64,000 nt of DNA from Aporrectodea caliginosa (Eukaryota; Annelida; Clitellata; Crassiclitellata; Lumbricidae), in NCBI GenBank assembly GCA_020284085.1, contig JACEVL010000005.1, positions 2,585,007 through 2,649,006 on the forward strand, read 5' to 3'. Positions 9,665 through 19,060 of this stretch are shown here, piece by piece. The notes under the pieces were generated by a model that saw only the letters and a program-made list of their open reading frames with translations, did not search any database and was not told where the DNA came from. The position numbers were made by a program, and so were the translations under genes. The stretch's first letter is position 1, and the number at the start of each line of letters is the position of its first letter.

Positions 9665-11426
9665 ATGATGTCTGGGCCTATGTCGCCCTTGATCTGTACG
9701 CCGAAGTCTGTGTCTTCGTCTACGGCTACGTCCGTTTCCTCGGTGACTGTTGCGTCTACACCTGAACTACAACGGGCACGCATCACCTACACCACACAAC
9801 AACTATGCGCAGTGTCGTTGAACAGTCTTCGACCTACTCGCTGTCTTCGAAAGGTTTTATTCAAGTACCAAATTTGGTGCCCTGCCAACTGTCGATTGGC
9901 TCGCGATCATCCACAGAAGTCAACGCTAACGCCGACGGCGCCTTCATTCTCTGCTACACCGTCACCGTCTTCTACCTCCTCGTTGCCGACGGTTCCTCAG
10001 CAACCATCGTCGCCTAAAACTACTCCATCTCCTCCACCGCCTGCTCATCCGTCCGGTCTTCGACTCGCCTCCTGGAATGCTCACTCTCTATCCGAAAAAT
10101 ACGCCTACGTCGCTCAAACCCTTCTCCAGGACCAGCTTGATGTCTTCGCCATCACTGAAAGCTGGCACCTTGCCTCCGACGACGTACCTATCTTGCGTGC
10201 AACTCCTTCGGGCTTCTCTTCGCGCGATTGCCCTCGTCCGCCTCATCCAGACGGCCGCCAGGCCCGTGGCGGTGGCATCGTAGTATTCTTCCGCTCTTCG
10301 CTACGCGTCTCACAAGTCGCATTGGACTGCTCGTTTACCACGTTGGAAGCTCTCTGCCTGAGCATTGCCACTCCTCGTGGTCCTGTCACCCTCCTCACGA
10401 TCTACAGACCCGGTTCCTCGTCTCTTACTGGACAATTCTTTGAAGAGCTCTCCTCTATTCTGGAGATCCTCATTACGCGGAACAGCCAGCTCATTATCCT
10501 TGGAGACTTCAACATTCATCTAGAAGAACCTACTCTTCCTACTTCCATCCGATTCCTCGACCTCCTGTCACAGTTTGGCCTTCGCCAGCATATCAATCAA
10601 CCCACCCACGTATTGGGTGGCCATCTTGATCTTGTCATCACCACTGATGATCGATCAAGTGGACGATCTCACAGTTACTCCTCCTACGCTCTCGGATCAC
10701 TCGGTCATCAGCTTCACTCTTCCATCCATTCATCTACAACCGATTCACTCCATTCGCATGATGCGGGGGTGGAAGTCGCTTGACCGCCGGGCCTTCAGCG
10801 CTGCCATACGTGACACTCTTCTCTCCTCACCCAGTTCCACTCTCGACACGCTTACAGTCGCACAGCTATTTGACCTCTACACTTCTACCGTTACGAATAT
10901 CCTTGACAATATGCTTCCTCGTCGCAAAGTTTGGACACGTATTCGTCCACTGGCAGTCTGGTTTGACGCCGACTGTCATCGACTTCGTCGTCAAACTCGA
11001 TGCCTAGAGCGACGTTATCGCCGGACTAAGGAGCCCAAAGATCGATTGGCTTGGATTGCCCAGCTTCGTGCCCTCCATCGTCTCTACCATCAAAAGGAGG
11101 CAGCTCACTGGGAAAAGCTGGTCTCCCGAAACGCGAAGAATCCCAGACGTCTGTGGTCATCTGTCTCGGGGCTTCTTGGCCGGTCTTCTCGCTCAACTTA
11201 AACCCCTTCCTTGACAGCAAATGAGTTCCTTGAAATGCTGACAGCCAAGATCGACCGTCTTCGTGCTTCAACCGCTGACGCTCCTCCTCCAACGTTTACC
11301 TCAACGTCAGCTGTCTTCGATGGTTTTCGACCTATCTCTGAGTCGGACCTTCGTTCAGTTTTATCGTCTGTTAACTTAAAATCATGTGAACTAGATCCAC
11401 TACCCCCTTTTATCATTAATGACATT
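9665..11426 (+). pseudogene. APE-type (L2/CR1-like) LINE, 5' half: endonuclease and linker, RT missing
   Basis: The first frame (9665-10783) starts with a low-complexity Ser/Pro region, then an apurinic-type endonuclease: LRLASWNAHS, DVFAITESWH, GDFNIHLE, GGHLDLVIT. A frameshift near 10600 moves the reading to the frame ending at 11201 (LSDHSVISFTLP, then a basic linker). Another break near 11200 leads to DGFRPISESDLRSVLSSVN, the start of the RT domain. The element stops abruptly near 11426, where Polinton copy 1 begins. A close relative of its endonuclease lies at 38745-39300 on the minus strand. Confidence 0.8.
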
Positions 11427-11649
11427 TTGGTAATAATATGGACCAAATCTGGCGCAATCCATCCAAATCATTTAACCAAATCCTAATGTGGTGATTCATC
11501 CAAATCCTTGCTCCAAATCACCACATTTAACCAAATCCTAAGTCCGTGTCACCACATCTCCATCATGCGCGGGCCTAATCCTAGCTCAAAATCGCGCACA
11601 CGAACCTAATCCTAGCTCGGTCACTAACCTTGTAAAAACAACAACCACC
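11427..11649. repeat. Putative left terminal repeat of Polinton copy 1
   Basis: Between the truncated LINE and the integrase stop lie repeats of CCAAATC(C) and CCTAATCCTAGCTC. Polinton termini often carry short direct repeats, and the integrase usually lies next to one terminus. No inverted partner exists in the window. Confidence 0.45.
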
Positions 11650-12565
11650 TCACACGATCGTTAAGTCTTCATTATCAACCCACGAATTAAAGGACTCGGG
11701 ATAACCAAGCCATTTAACTAAAGATTTCTTTCCATGTTTCTTGATAATCTTTTCTATTCTAAATATTTCTTGAGTAGATTTTTGCAGCTCCTGTTCATAA
11801 AATGACCCCTGAATTTCTTCTCCGTTATAATCGGTAATCTTATAAGTTGGTGGATCTGTGTATTGAACCTGGGATACCGTAAATACTTCCTCAGTCCAGT
11901 TCGGCGTGTACCCTTTTTCAAATATGTTCTTTTTCTTCGTAATTCTAACTTTATCACCGATTGAAAACCTAGGTGTAATAGGCTCTAGAAATCTCGTCAC
12001 CGTATAAATTCATAAATACAGTCTTTTCATTAACTTTCATACTCGCCTTAGTGGGAGTCATTTTTATAGAAGAATGTCTCGTGTTATTATAATTATTAAC
12101 CATTTCGTCTAATATATTAATATATCTTCGAGTTGAATTAGCTGAAAAATATTTGTACATCTTTTCTTTCATCGTCCTATTCCAACGTTCGACTACACAA
12201 GACTTCTCCTCATTTTCAGTAGAATATAACTCGACTAAATTCTGTACATCTTTATTATAAAATTCTTTCCCTTTATCAACCCATACTTTACCCGGTTTTC
12301 TTCCACTCTTTAATATTTTCAAGAAACCACTAGCCGTAGATTTTCCGCTCTTATCATGTAGTGGCACGATCCAACCGTACTTTGAAAATACATCTATAAC
12401 CGTTAACAAGTATTTCACGCCATCGTTATCTTTAGCGAACGCCTGCATATCGATCAGATCAGCTGCCCAAATGTTATCTATCCCGCCGACGTACACCTTC
12501 CGTTTTCTAAAATGCCTTACTATGGGTTTATGTAATTCTTCCGCTAGTTGGTCAGTCCATTTCAA
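11650..12565 (-). pseudogene. Polinton retroviral-type integrase with C-terminal chromodomain (frameshifted)
   Basis: The minus-strand frame from 12565 encodes the rve core: Asp36 in WAADLIDM, Asp97 in WVDKGKEF and Glu126 in VVERWNR form a DDE-type triad. It stops at 11969. The remainder reads from about 12000 in another frame and carries an SH3-like segment (RFSIGDKVRITKK) and a chromodomain (IEKIIKKHGKKSLVKWLGYP, then SWV). So a single frameshift near 11,985 separates the core from the targeting domain. The start ATG overlaps the stop of the upstream PLA2 gene by 4 bases. In the family this enzyme inserts the element DNA. The usual N-terminal zinc-binding domain is not seen in this short start. 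Confidence 0.88.
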
Positions 12566-13077
12566 GCTTTTTTTAAACCTAATCCCAAACTCGATTTAGC
12601 TGATAATATAGGTTTAACTAAACTCCTCTCTATTCGTTCTCGTAAGCTTGGATTAGAAATATTATTCAAATCATTAATCATAGTTCTATCAGCTACATTC
12701 CTATTAGCCGTATCGGAGTATTGATTGTAAGCTAAATCGTGAATATAAGCAGCATTATCGACCCTATCAACGGGTTTAGACCACTCTTTCGGAGTTCCAT
12801 CGGGATTCAGTCTCAAATCTAACCTAGTTCCAGGTCCCGTAAACTGATGGCCTGGTAAATGCATCTCACCCGGAAATTTAGCCCACGGTAGCTTAATACC
12901 GCTTGTAACCGAATTTAGAGCACTGACTAGATCACCACCTTGTGCTGCTTTCACGAATTGAGTTTTAGTAGTTCCACATACAGCGCATACGCCTCGAAGC
13001 ATAGGCCTATTATTTTTACTGACGACGTTCTGAACGTCTTTCGTTTCGGTTTTTCTCTTACACTTTACGCAATACAT
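12562..13077 (-). CDS. Zinc-ribbon plus parvovirus VP1-like phospholipase A2 protein
   Basis: 171 residues. Residues 1-43 form a zinc ribbon (Cys3, Cys6, Cys31, Cys34). Residues 72-125 match the phospholipase A2 domain of the kind found in parvovirus VP1: a calcium-loop-like FTGPGT (79-84), DNAAYIHDLAY with His113-Asp114, and Tyr117 of the HDxxY box. Such domains help virions breach endosomal membranes and are reported from adintovirus-like elements. The frame is intact. It overlaps the integrase start by 4 bases and lies 33 bases from the divergent ATPase gene. Enzyme activity is inferred from motifs only. Confidence 0.75.
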   Translation of the reverse strand: MYCVKCKRKTETKDVQNVVSKNNRPMLRGVCAVCGTTKTQFVKAAQGGDLVSALNSVTSGIKLPWAKFPGEMHLPGHQFTGPGTRLDLRLNPDGTPKEWSKPVDRVDNAAYIHDLAYNQYSDTANRNVADRTMINDLNNISNPSLRERIERSLVKPILSAKSSLGLGLKKA

Positions 13078-13110
13078 CGTTATTTTAAATACAAAAACAT
13101 TTATATTAAA
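13078..13110. promoter_or_regulatory. 33-bp divergent intergenic region (PLA2 / ATPase)
   Basis: The two start codons face away from each other with 33 A/T-rich bases between. On the ATPase side the ATG is preceded by TTATATTAAA, on the PLA2 side by TTTAAAATAACG. All promoter information for both genes must be within this gap or the coding regions. Confidence 0.45.
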
Positions 13111-13896
13111 ATGACTATGGAAGTTAAGGATTTATCGTGGAACGAAAATGCATCGAAAAGATTAAACAGCCCGCTATTACCTAGAAGTATACGAGGTTTA
13201 ATCGTAGGAAAATCTGGCTGTGGTAAGACGACGTTACTACTGAATTTACTCTTAAGACCCGAATGGTTAGACTACGATAACCTACAGGTATTCGGAAGAT
13301 CTCTCTTTCAACCGGAGTATAAGATACTTAAGAAAGCGTTCGAAGAAAAATTACCGAAAGAAGCAATCGTTGCACTATTCGACAGTAAAGACGAGATTAT
13401 GAGGCTTAACGTATCGCCGGCGTTTTTCGTTGAGGAATTGGCTAAAATTTGTACCGAGAAAACCGATATTAACTGCCAGTTCTTTGAAAGTTCCGAAGAC
13501 GTGCCTGATCCGAGGGATTTGAACCGTGAGAAGAAGAACTTGATGATCTTTGACGACCTTCAGTTAGAAACGCAAAACAAATGTGAATCGTATTACATAA
13601 GAGGAAGACATAGTAACGTAGATTGTTTTTATCTAGCACAAAATTATTTCAAACTGCCTCGGCAAACCATAAGAGAGAACGCAAATTTTATCTGTTTATT
13701 TCCTCAAGACTTAAAAAATATTAATCATATCTATGACGATCATGTAGGCGAAGAAGACATGCCTAAGAAAGAATTTAGGAACCTATGCAAAACTGTTTGG
13801 AAACGTCCGCATGGATTCCTAGTAATCGATTCAACTAGTGGCGCTGACAAAGGAAAGTATCGATGTGGGTTCGATGAATTCTACATACCATTGTAA
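13111..13896 (+). CDS. Polinton DNA-packaging ATPase (FtsK/HerA, A32-like)
   Basis: 261 residues from the ATG at 13111, chosen because the family begins shortly before the Walker A box and because TTATATTAAAATG precedes it; the frame is open further upstream. Walker A is GKSGCGKTT (33-41), Walker B is LMIFDD (144-149), and YLAQNYF follows as a sensor-like segment. The family pumps viral genomes into capsids (poxvirus A32, adintovirus and Polinton ATPases). Intact. It is followed after 32 A/T-rich bases by the penton-like gene on the same strand. Confidence 0.88.
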   Translation: MTMEVKDLSWNENASKRLNSPLLPRSIRGLIVGKSGCGKTTLLLNLLLRPEWLDYDNLQVFGRSLFQPEYKILKKAFEEKLPKEAIVALFDSKDEIMRLNVSPAFFVEELAKICTEKTDINCQFFESSEDVPDPRDLNREKKNLMIFDDLQLETQNKCESYYIRGRHSNVDCFYLAQNYFKLPRQTIRENANFICLFPQDLKNINHIYDDHVGEEDMPKKEFRNLCKTVWKRPHGFLVIDSTSGADKGKYRCGFDEFYIPL

Positions 13897-13928
13897 TATA
13901 AAATAATAATCTCATTATTAAAAAAAGA

Positions 13929-14717
13929 ATGGAATCTGCTCTCGAAAAGCTGTCGACTATCATGGAAAAAGTGGAACGTAACACGAGCCCTAAATCGTCT
14001 TTTTATATTTTGTTGAGTAAAAAAAGTGCGAAGATTAGAACTCAGTTTAATCCGCTAATCGAACTGGACGTGGGTAAAAAGTATGAAATGTCTCTTCTTA
14101 ATCTAGAAACTTATTTTAGTTTTCCGAATATTGACGCTACGAACAACCACTTGAGATATTCACCCGATGGGGGTGATACGTGGGTCAATGTAAACGTCCC
14201 TGAAGGGTGTTATGAAATTACGGATATAAACGATTACCTGCAGAGAGTTATGAAAGATAACGGACATTGTGATGCCGACGCACAACCTAATATTTCGATA
14301 GAACCAAATAGTAATACGTTAAAGTCGGTGCTAACTATTGCGCCGAATTATAAAGTTGATTTTATGTCGGACAACTCGATTAGAACGGTCCTAGGTTTCA
14401 ATCGCTGGGTATATTCGGATGGATATAACGAATCCGAACAAATAGTAAACATAATAAACGTAACCAGTTTGAGAGTGACGAGCGATATAATCGGTGCTTC
14501 GTATACCAACGGATCGATGGCGAACGTGATATATTCGTTTTTTCCTAACGTAGGACCGGGTTATAAGATTATCGAAGTACCCACTAATTTAGTGTATCTT
14601 CCAATCACGCTGAGCACGATTTCATCGATGGAAACGAAGCTTACCGACCAAAATGGAAAGTTGGTTAACCTTAGAGGAGAGGAATTGTCGATTAGATTTC
14701 ACATCAGAGAAGTGTGA
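13929..14717 (+). CDS. Penton-like minor capsid protein
   Basis: 262 residues, intact. From conserved position and sequence style (LRYSPDGGDTWV, IIGASYTNG, YSFFPNVGPGYKI, C-terminal LRGEELSIRFHIRE) this matches the single-jelly-roll minor capsid (penton) protein of Polintons/adintoviruses, which occupies capsid vertices. The same C-terminal block is encoded on the minus strand at 63655-64000, about two-thirds identical by eye. It lies between the ATPase and the pX-like gene in both copies. No signal peptide or membrane segment. Confidence 0.75.
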   Translation: MESALEKLSTIMEKVERNTSPKSSFYILLSKKSAKIRTQFNPLIELDVGKKYEMSLLNLETYFSFPNIDATNNHLRYSPDGGDTWVNVNVPEGCYEITDINDYLQRVMKDNGHCDADAQPNISIEPNSNTLKSVLTIAPNYKVDFMSDNSIRTVLGFNRWVYSDGYNESEQIVNIINVTSLRVTSDIIGASYTNGSMANVIYSFFPNVGPGYKIIEVPTNLVYLPITLSTISSMETKLTDQNGKLVNLRGEELSIRFHIREV

Positions 14718-14751
14718 GTACTATTAAAAGTTTATCTTAGTTATATATAAA

Positions 14752-15363
14752 ATGAGTCGGTACACGAATATAAAAGTTAATATTTCGGAAGGACAGAAAG
14801 ACAAAATTAAAAGAGCGCTCGAAGCGGGGTGTGATGGCGTGAGTATTAAACTGTCTCACGATGATCTGTCGGGAGAATACGTATTAGCTCTAACTCAAGC
14901 GCAAATTAACAAGATGATTAAAGCGTATGAGAATGGGAAGGGTGTGACGATCAAAATGAGTAAAACGCAGTTAGTTCATAACGCCAAAGTCGAAGGAGGA
15001 TTCATCGGAGCTATTCTACCGTTTCTAGCAACGGCTGGTAAATTCCTTCTTTCCAAAGTACTACCAGGTCTCGCGACTGGAGCTTTAGCCGGTGTAGGCT
15101 CTGCAGCTGCTTCGAAAGTCATCGATAAAATTAGCGGATCCGGAGGTGTGATATACATCAGAAGAGGAGATAGAAACGCCAAGATAGTTCAACAAGGAGA
15201 AGGTCTTTACCTAAAACCGTGGAGGGGATCTGGATTAGATGGTCAGGGAGATGGTCTCTATATGAAAACTGGTAAAGGGTTGTTTATGAAAACTGGTAAA
15301 GGGCTTATACTCGGACCTAATTCTCCATTTTCAAACATTCCGATTCTCGGGTGGCTGCTATAA
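14752..15363 (+). CDS. Adenovirus pX/core-like virion protein (Polinton)
   Basis: 203 residues. The N-terminal third is a charged segment (KVNISEGQKDKIKRALEAG, TQAQINKMIKAYENG). The middle has KMSKTQL and a hydrophobic Gly/Ala-rich stretch (GFIGAILPFLATAGKFLL, LATGALAGVG), likely membrane-active or amphipathic. The C-terminus has repeated GLYLK/GLYMKTGKG units and ends in IPILGWLL. Such proteins sit beside the penton in Polinton-like elements and have been compared with adenovirus core or membrane-lytic proteins. A homologue at 63029-63631 is about 75 percent identical by eye over the first 130 residues. The start codon is embedded in ATATATAAAATG. Confidence 0.6.
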   Translation: MSRYTNIKVNISEGQKDKIKRALEAGCDGVSIKLSHDDLSGEYVLALTQAQINKMIKAYENGKGVTIKMSKTQLVHNAKVEGGFIGAILPFLATAGKFLLSKVLPGLATGALAGVGSAAASKVIDKISGSGGVIYIRRGDRNAKIVQQGEGLYLKPWRGSGLDGQGDGLYMKTGKGLFMKTGKGLILGPNSPFSNIPILGWLL

Positions 15364-15391
15364 TTTAAAACTTTTATCTCCTATTTATAAA

Positions 15392-15832
15392 ATGTCTCGA
15401 AACTGGATAAGACCGATGCACAAGTTTGGTACGAAACCCGTTCGTTCGAAAAACTTTCCAATAAACCCGGTAGAGTGGTTACCTAAGAATGAAGTGGCTC
15501 ACAAACCCGTAAAGCACCCAGGCTGTCAAGTATATGAGATTTTTACTCAACGAACGATAACGATTAATCCTAAAGAAACTGAAACGATTGAGCTCGGACT
15601 CGGCGTTCGGATGAGAAGAGGATGGTGTAAAGTGCAGCTCAAACAGGAAATACAAGAGAGCGCTTGCAGACTACAAGATGATGTTGTTTCTAAAAATGCC
15701 GAAGACATCGTCATTACAATTTTAAACGATTCCGAATCGGAAGTTGTTATAAATGAAGGAGATTCGTTATGCTTCGTCGCTCATACCGTTCGCAATAGGA
15801 GTGATGATTTTAAAATTATATTGATGAATTAA
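15392..15832 (+). CDS. Polinton protein with possible dUTPase-like beta fold
   Basis: 146 residues, intact. The second half (ELGLGVRMRRGWCKVQL, VVINEGDSLCFV) has the alternation and the late Gly-Asp of dUTPase-like trimer subunits, but the catalytic uracil-binding motifs are not evident, so a structural role is as likely. The first 60 residues are basic and Pro-rich. A homologue at 62593-63009 keeps the same end but is much more diverged than the neighbouring pX-like gene. The start lies in ATTTATAAAATG, 28 bases after the previous stop. Confidence 0.45.
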   Translation: MSRNWIRPMHKFGTKPVRSKNFPINPVEWLPKNEVAHKPVKHPGCQVYEIFTQRTITINPKETETIELGLGVRMRRGWCKVQLKQEIQESACRLQDDVVSKNAEDIVITILNDSESEVVINEGDSLCFVAHTVRNRSDDFKIILMN

Positions 15833-15837
15833 AAAAG

Positions 15838-16425
15838 ATGCCACCAGGAAATACAACAATCGTAATGAAAACGGATGCTGTTGAAGGAAAAGCTCACGCT
15901 TACCGGCTCGCGAAGATCGCTGAAATTCAAAAAGATATAGAAACAGAACGTGATAAAAGAGCGGTCTTAAACATGAAGTATCGTAAAGGCGTTAGGATTA
16001 TTAACGTAGTAGATGGTATATCTGCTCTTGTCGCGTTAGGTTCAACAGCTTCGGCGATCGCTGTTCTGTCTACGATAGTCGCGGCACCGGTAGCGATGGC
16101 TCTACAAGCAGTGGCTGTTGGAGCGGGTGTGTTCAGCGCGGTCGGGCGTGTTGTCAACAGAAAGCTCTCGCTAAAGGCGGAGAAGCATAGACGGGTCAAA
16201 ACGCTAGCCGAGGCAAAACTTAACACGATAAGCGACTACGTTTCGAAAGCCTTAGAAGACGATTATATTTCAGACGAGGAATATTCGCTTATTCTAAACG
16301 AACTCGGGAAATTCAATGAAATGAAAGAAGAGATCAGAAGCGAGACAAAAGTTATTATAGACAAAGAACCTGGAATTCGAGAAACTATGACCGAGTCGTT
16401 TAAGAACGTGGGTGAGAAATCGTAA
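15838..16425 (+). CDS. Polinton protein with hydrophobic hairpin and coiled coil
   Basis: 195 residues, intact, 5 bases after the previous stop. Residues 1-50 are helical and charged. Roughly 55-105 form a long Ala/Val-rich hydrophobic stretch (ISALVALGSTASAIAVLSTI and on) compatible with a transmembrane hairpin. The C-terminal 90 residues are highly charged and probably coiled coil. The homologue at 61579-62558 has the same layout but is broken. No known enzyme family recognised; a virion membrane or assembly role is only a guess. Confidence 0.55.
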   Translation: MPPGNTTIVMKTDAVEGKAHAYRLAKIAEIQKDIETERDKRAVLNMKYRKGVRIINVVDGISALVALGSTASAIAVLSTIVAAPVAMALQAVAVGAGVFSAVGRVVNRKLSLKAEKHRRVKTLAEAKLNTISDYVSKALEDDYISDEEYSLILNELGKFNEMKEEIRSETKVIIDKEPGIRETMTESFKNVGEKS

Positions 16426-16524
16426 AAACGTAAAAACGTAAAACGTAAAAAACGTAAAAAACGTAAAACGTAAAACGTAAAATCAATTACGTTTTAAAAC
16501 ATTATACTATTATTTTAAAACGTA
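16426..16524 (+). repeat. CGTAAAA array upstream of the last gene of Polinton copy 1
   Basis: About ten iterations of CGTAAAA/ACGTAAA between 16424 and 16485, then ATTACGTTTTAAAAC near 16486-16500 in the opposite sense. A similar array is found in copy 2 at the same gene boundary (59049-59083). It could be a promoter element, replication-associated iteron or plain slippage. Confidence 0.6.
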
Positions 16525-16977
16525 ATGTCATTTCTAAAGATTACCGATCCGGCGAAAAGAGATTTATTCATCGCAGATTTTCTAAAGAGGAAGAAGAATA
16601 TTCAACAGAACTTTCTAAATGAGAAATTAGGTGATATAGGGATGCAGCAAGAATTAGTAAAATTGTACAAGCCGATAGTTGACTCGCAATCGACGATATC
16701 TAAAGAACAAAACGCTTTGCTATCTACTCTTAATGAAAACACAGCAGCCACGTCTAAGCTCTACAAGCGCTTCCCGCGTCTATATCGTCGTCGTTAAAAG
16801 CTATCAGTTTCCGCAGCTTCCTTCGATAGAGGCGGGTGATGATCCAGTCGAATCCATTAGAACGCGTCTTGTCAAACTACGCTTCTAATAAAAAGGTAAC
16901 GGATACGACGTTCGGTATACATTATGAAAAAGGAGTACCTTATATCGGGGGCACACCTATTACTATCCAAGGCCAGT
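16525..16977 (+). pseudogene. Conserved Polinton protein, truncated and frameshifted (homologue of 58149-58802)
   Basis: The frame from 16525 (MSFLKITDPAKRDLFI) stops at 16797. The homologous reading resumes in another frame (SYQFPQLPSIEAGDDPVESIRT) and continues in broken form to VPYIGGTPITIQGQ at 16,977, where a minisatellite starts. The intact relative is 218 residues, so about the last 70 residues are missing. It ends Polinton copy 1. Confidence 0.75.
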
Positions 16978-17790
16978 AGAAAAAAGCAAGTAGACAAAAC
17001 ACCAAGTAGACAAAACACCAAGGAGACAAAACACCAAGTAGACAAAACACCAAGGAGACAAAACATCAAATAGACAAAACACCAAGTAGACAAGGCAACA
17101 CGTAGGCAAAACACAAAGTAGACAAAACGCCAAGCTGAAAAAAGCAAGAAGGACAAAACCCAATTGGACAAAAGAATGCATAAAAATACAAGTAGACAAC
17201 ACACGAATAGAAAAAAAATCAATGAAGACATCAAGTATATAATCAAGTAAACAAGACATCAAGCAGACAAAACAACAAGCTGAAAAAAGCAAGAAAGACA
17301 AATCAAATTGGACAAAAAAAAAAACACAAAGTAGGCAAAACATCAAATGACAAACATCAAGTAAAAAAAAAATAAATTGGGTAAAACACCCCTGAAAAAC
17401 CATGAAGTGAAAAACATCAAGTGACAAAAAGCAGAAAAAACATCGTGTGAGAAAACAAAAAAAAATATAAAGTAAAAAACATCATGTAAAAAAAACCCCT
17501 AGAAAAACATTAAGTGGAAAAAACACCAATGGAAAAAACATCAGGTGAAAAAACAAAGTGACAAAAAAATTAAGTGGAAAAAACAAAGTGGAAAAACATC
17601 GGGAGAAAAACCCCAAGTGAAAAACATTAAGTGGAAAAACCCAAGTGAAAAAACATCGGGAGAAAAAAATAAAGTGAAAAATTTAATAAAAAAAAACCCA
17701 AGTGACAAAACATGGTAGATAAAACACCAAGTAGCTAAGTAGACACAAGAACATATAGAAAAAAGGGAAGTAGACAAAACACCAAATCAA
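16978..17790 (+). repeat. Degenerate minisatellite (AGTAGACAAAACACCA type)
   Basis: About 0.8 kb of 14-18-base units such as AAGTAGACAAAACACC, drifting to AAGTGGAAAAAAC and AAACATCAAGTG. It is C- and T-poor on the plus strand. It begins exactly where the Polinton gene stops, so the break and the array are linked. Confidence 0.8.
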
Positions 17791-17904
17791 CAGTCAAAGT
17801 AAGAACAGGGCAAAATTATGGCCTGCATCGTCATCGTCGTCGTCATCATAATCATCAACATCATCTCTCGAAGTAGCAGTTCGTCAACCCAGTCGTCGTC
17901 TATA

Positions 17905-19060
17905 TCATCCGAGGAGAAGGAGGGGGAAAGGAGGGGGAAAAAGGGAGGCGAAGAAGAAGGGGGAAATGAGAAGAAAAAGGGAGGAGGCAAGAAGGAGGGG
18001 GGAGGCGAAGGAAAGGAAGGAGGAGGAGGAGGATGAGAAGGCGAAGGAGAAGGAGGAGGAGGCGAAGGAGAAGGAGGAGGAGGCGAAGGAAAGGGGGAGG
18101 AGGCGAAGGAGAAGGAGGAGGAGGAGGAAAAGGGGAGATGGAGGAGGGGGGAAAGGAGAAGGAGAAGGAGGAGGAGGCGAAGGAAAGGAGAAGGAGGAGG
18201 AGGCGAAGGAAAAGGGGAAAAGGAGGAGGAGGATGAGAAGGCGAAGGAGAAGGAGGGGGGGCGAAGAAGGAGGAGGAGGCGAAGGAAGGAGAAGGGGGGA
18301 GGAGGAGGAAGAGGAGGAAGGGGAGGAGGAGGCAAAGGAGGGGGAGGCGAAGGAAAAGGGGAAAAGGAGGAGGATGAAAGGCGGGGGGAAATTAGGACGA
18401 AAGGTAGGAAAGGAGGAGCACAAAAGGATGGGACAGGAGGAGGGGGGAGAAAGAGTTGAACAAGAAAGATAAGGATAAGGAGAAGCAATAGAATGAGTAG
18501 GAAAGGATTGGAAGAATGACAAGGATGAGAAAAAGAAGAAGTTTAAAAATAGTTGGAGCGGAAGCGGCTGGAAAGGGGTGTTGAAAGAAGAATACGAGTG
18601 AAAGAAAAAGGGAAAACGATAAACAAGAGAAAAAAAAGTAGGGATAAAAATCAAGGTATAGGAGGAGGATTATGAGATGGATAAAAAGGAGGAAAGGAGG
18701 TGAAGAAGGGGAAAAATAAGAGGGGAGGACAAAGGGGGAGGACGAGGAGTTGAAGGAGGAGGAGGAGGGGTGAAAAGGAAATAAGGGAGGAGGACAGGGG
18801 GAGGAGGGGGAGGAGGAGGAAGGAGTTGAAGGAGGGGGGGGAGGAGGTGGAGGAAAAGGAGAAAGGGGGGAGGGGAGAAAGGGGGACGAGGAAGGGGAAA
18901 AAGGGAAAAGGGGGAGGTGGGGGGGAGGGAAGGAGGAGGACGACGAGGAGGAGGTGAAAGGGGGAGAAGGAAAAGGAAGTGAAGGAGGGAAAAAGGAGGA
19001 GGACAGGGGAGGAGGAGGAGAGGTGGAGAAGAAGAAAAACGATGGGCAGTGAGGAGAAGA
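17905..19060 (+). repeat. 1.15-kb polypurine (GGA/GAA) tract
   Basis: Nearly all plus-strand bases are G or A, in GGAGGAGGCGAAGGAGAAGG-type units; the first half carries periodic GGCGAAGGA. Long Ser/Pro/Phe-rich frames on the minus strand are by-products of this. Such tracts can form triplex (H-DNA) structures and stall polymerases. Confidence 0.95.

Larger units (their letters stand above)
11427..16977 (+). mobile_element. Polinton/Maverick (adintovirus-like) element, copy 1, right part missing
   Basis: A contiguous set of virus-type genes: integrase and PLA2 protein (minus), then packaging ATPase, penton-like protein, pX-like protein, dUTPase-fold-like protein, hydrophobic/coiled-coil protein and a truncated conserved gene (plus). 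Polintons are large DNA transposons/endogenous viruses encoding an integrase, a protein-primed polymerase and capsid genes. The left 220 bases (11427-11650) hold CCAAATC-type and CCTAATCCTAGCTC direct repeats and are probably terminal inverted repeat, but the other end is missing, so this cannot be checked here. The right break at 16,977 is mid-gene, against a minisatellite. Confidence 0.85.

Noticed and set aside
16980..17400. CRISPR array
   Set aside because: Units are contiguous and degenerate without unique spacers, in an animal genome.
16872..17777. Phe/Leu/Val/Cys-rich minus-strand frames resembling membrane proteins
   Set aside because: Produced by the minisatellite; repeats drift without frame conservation.
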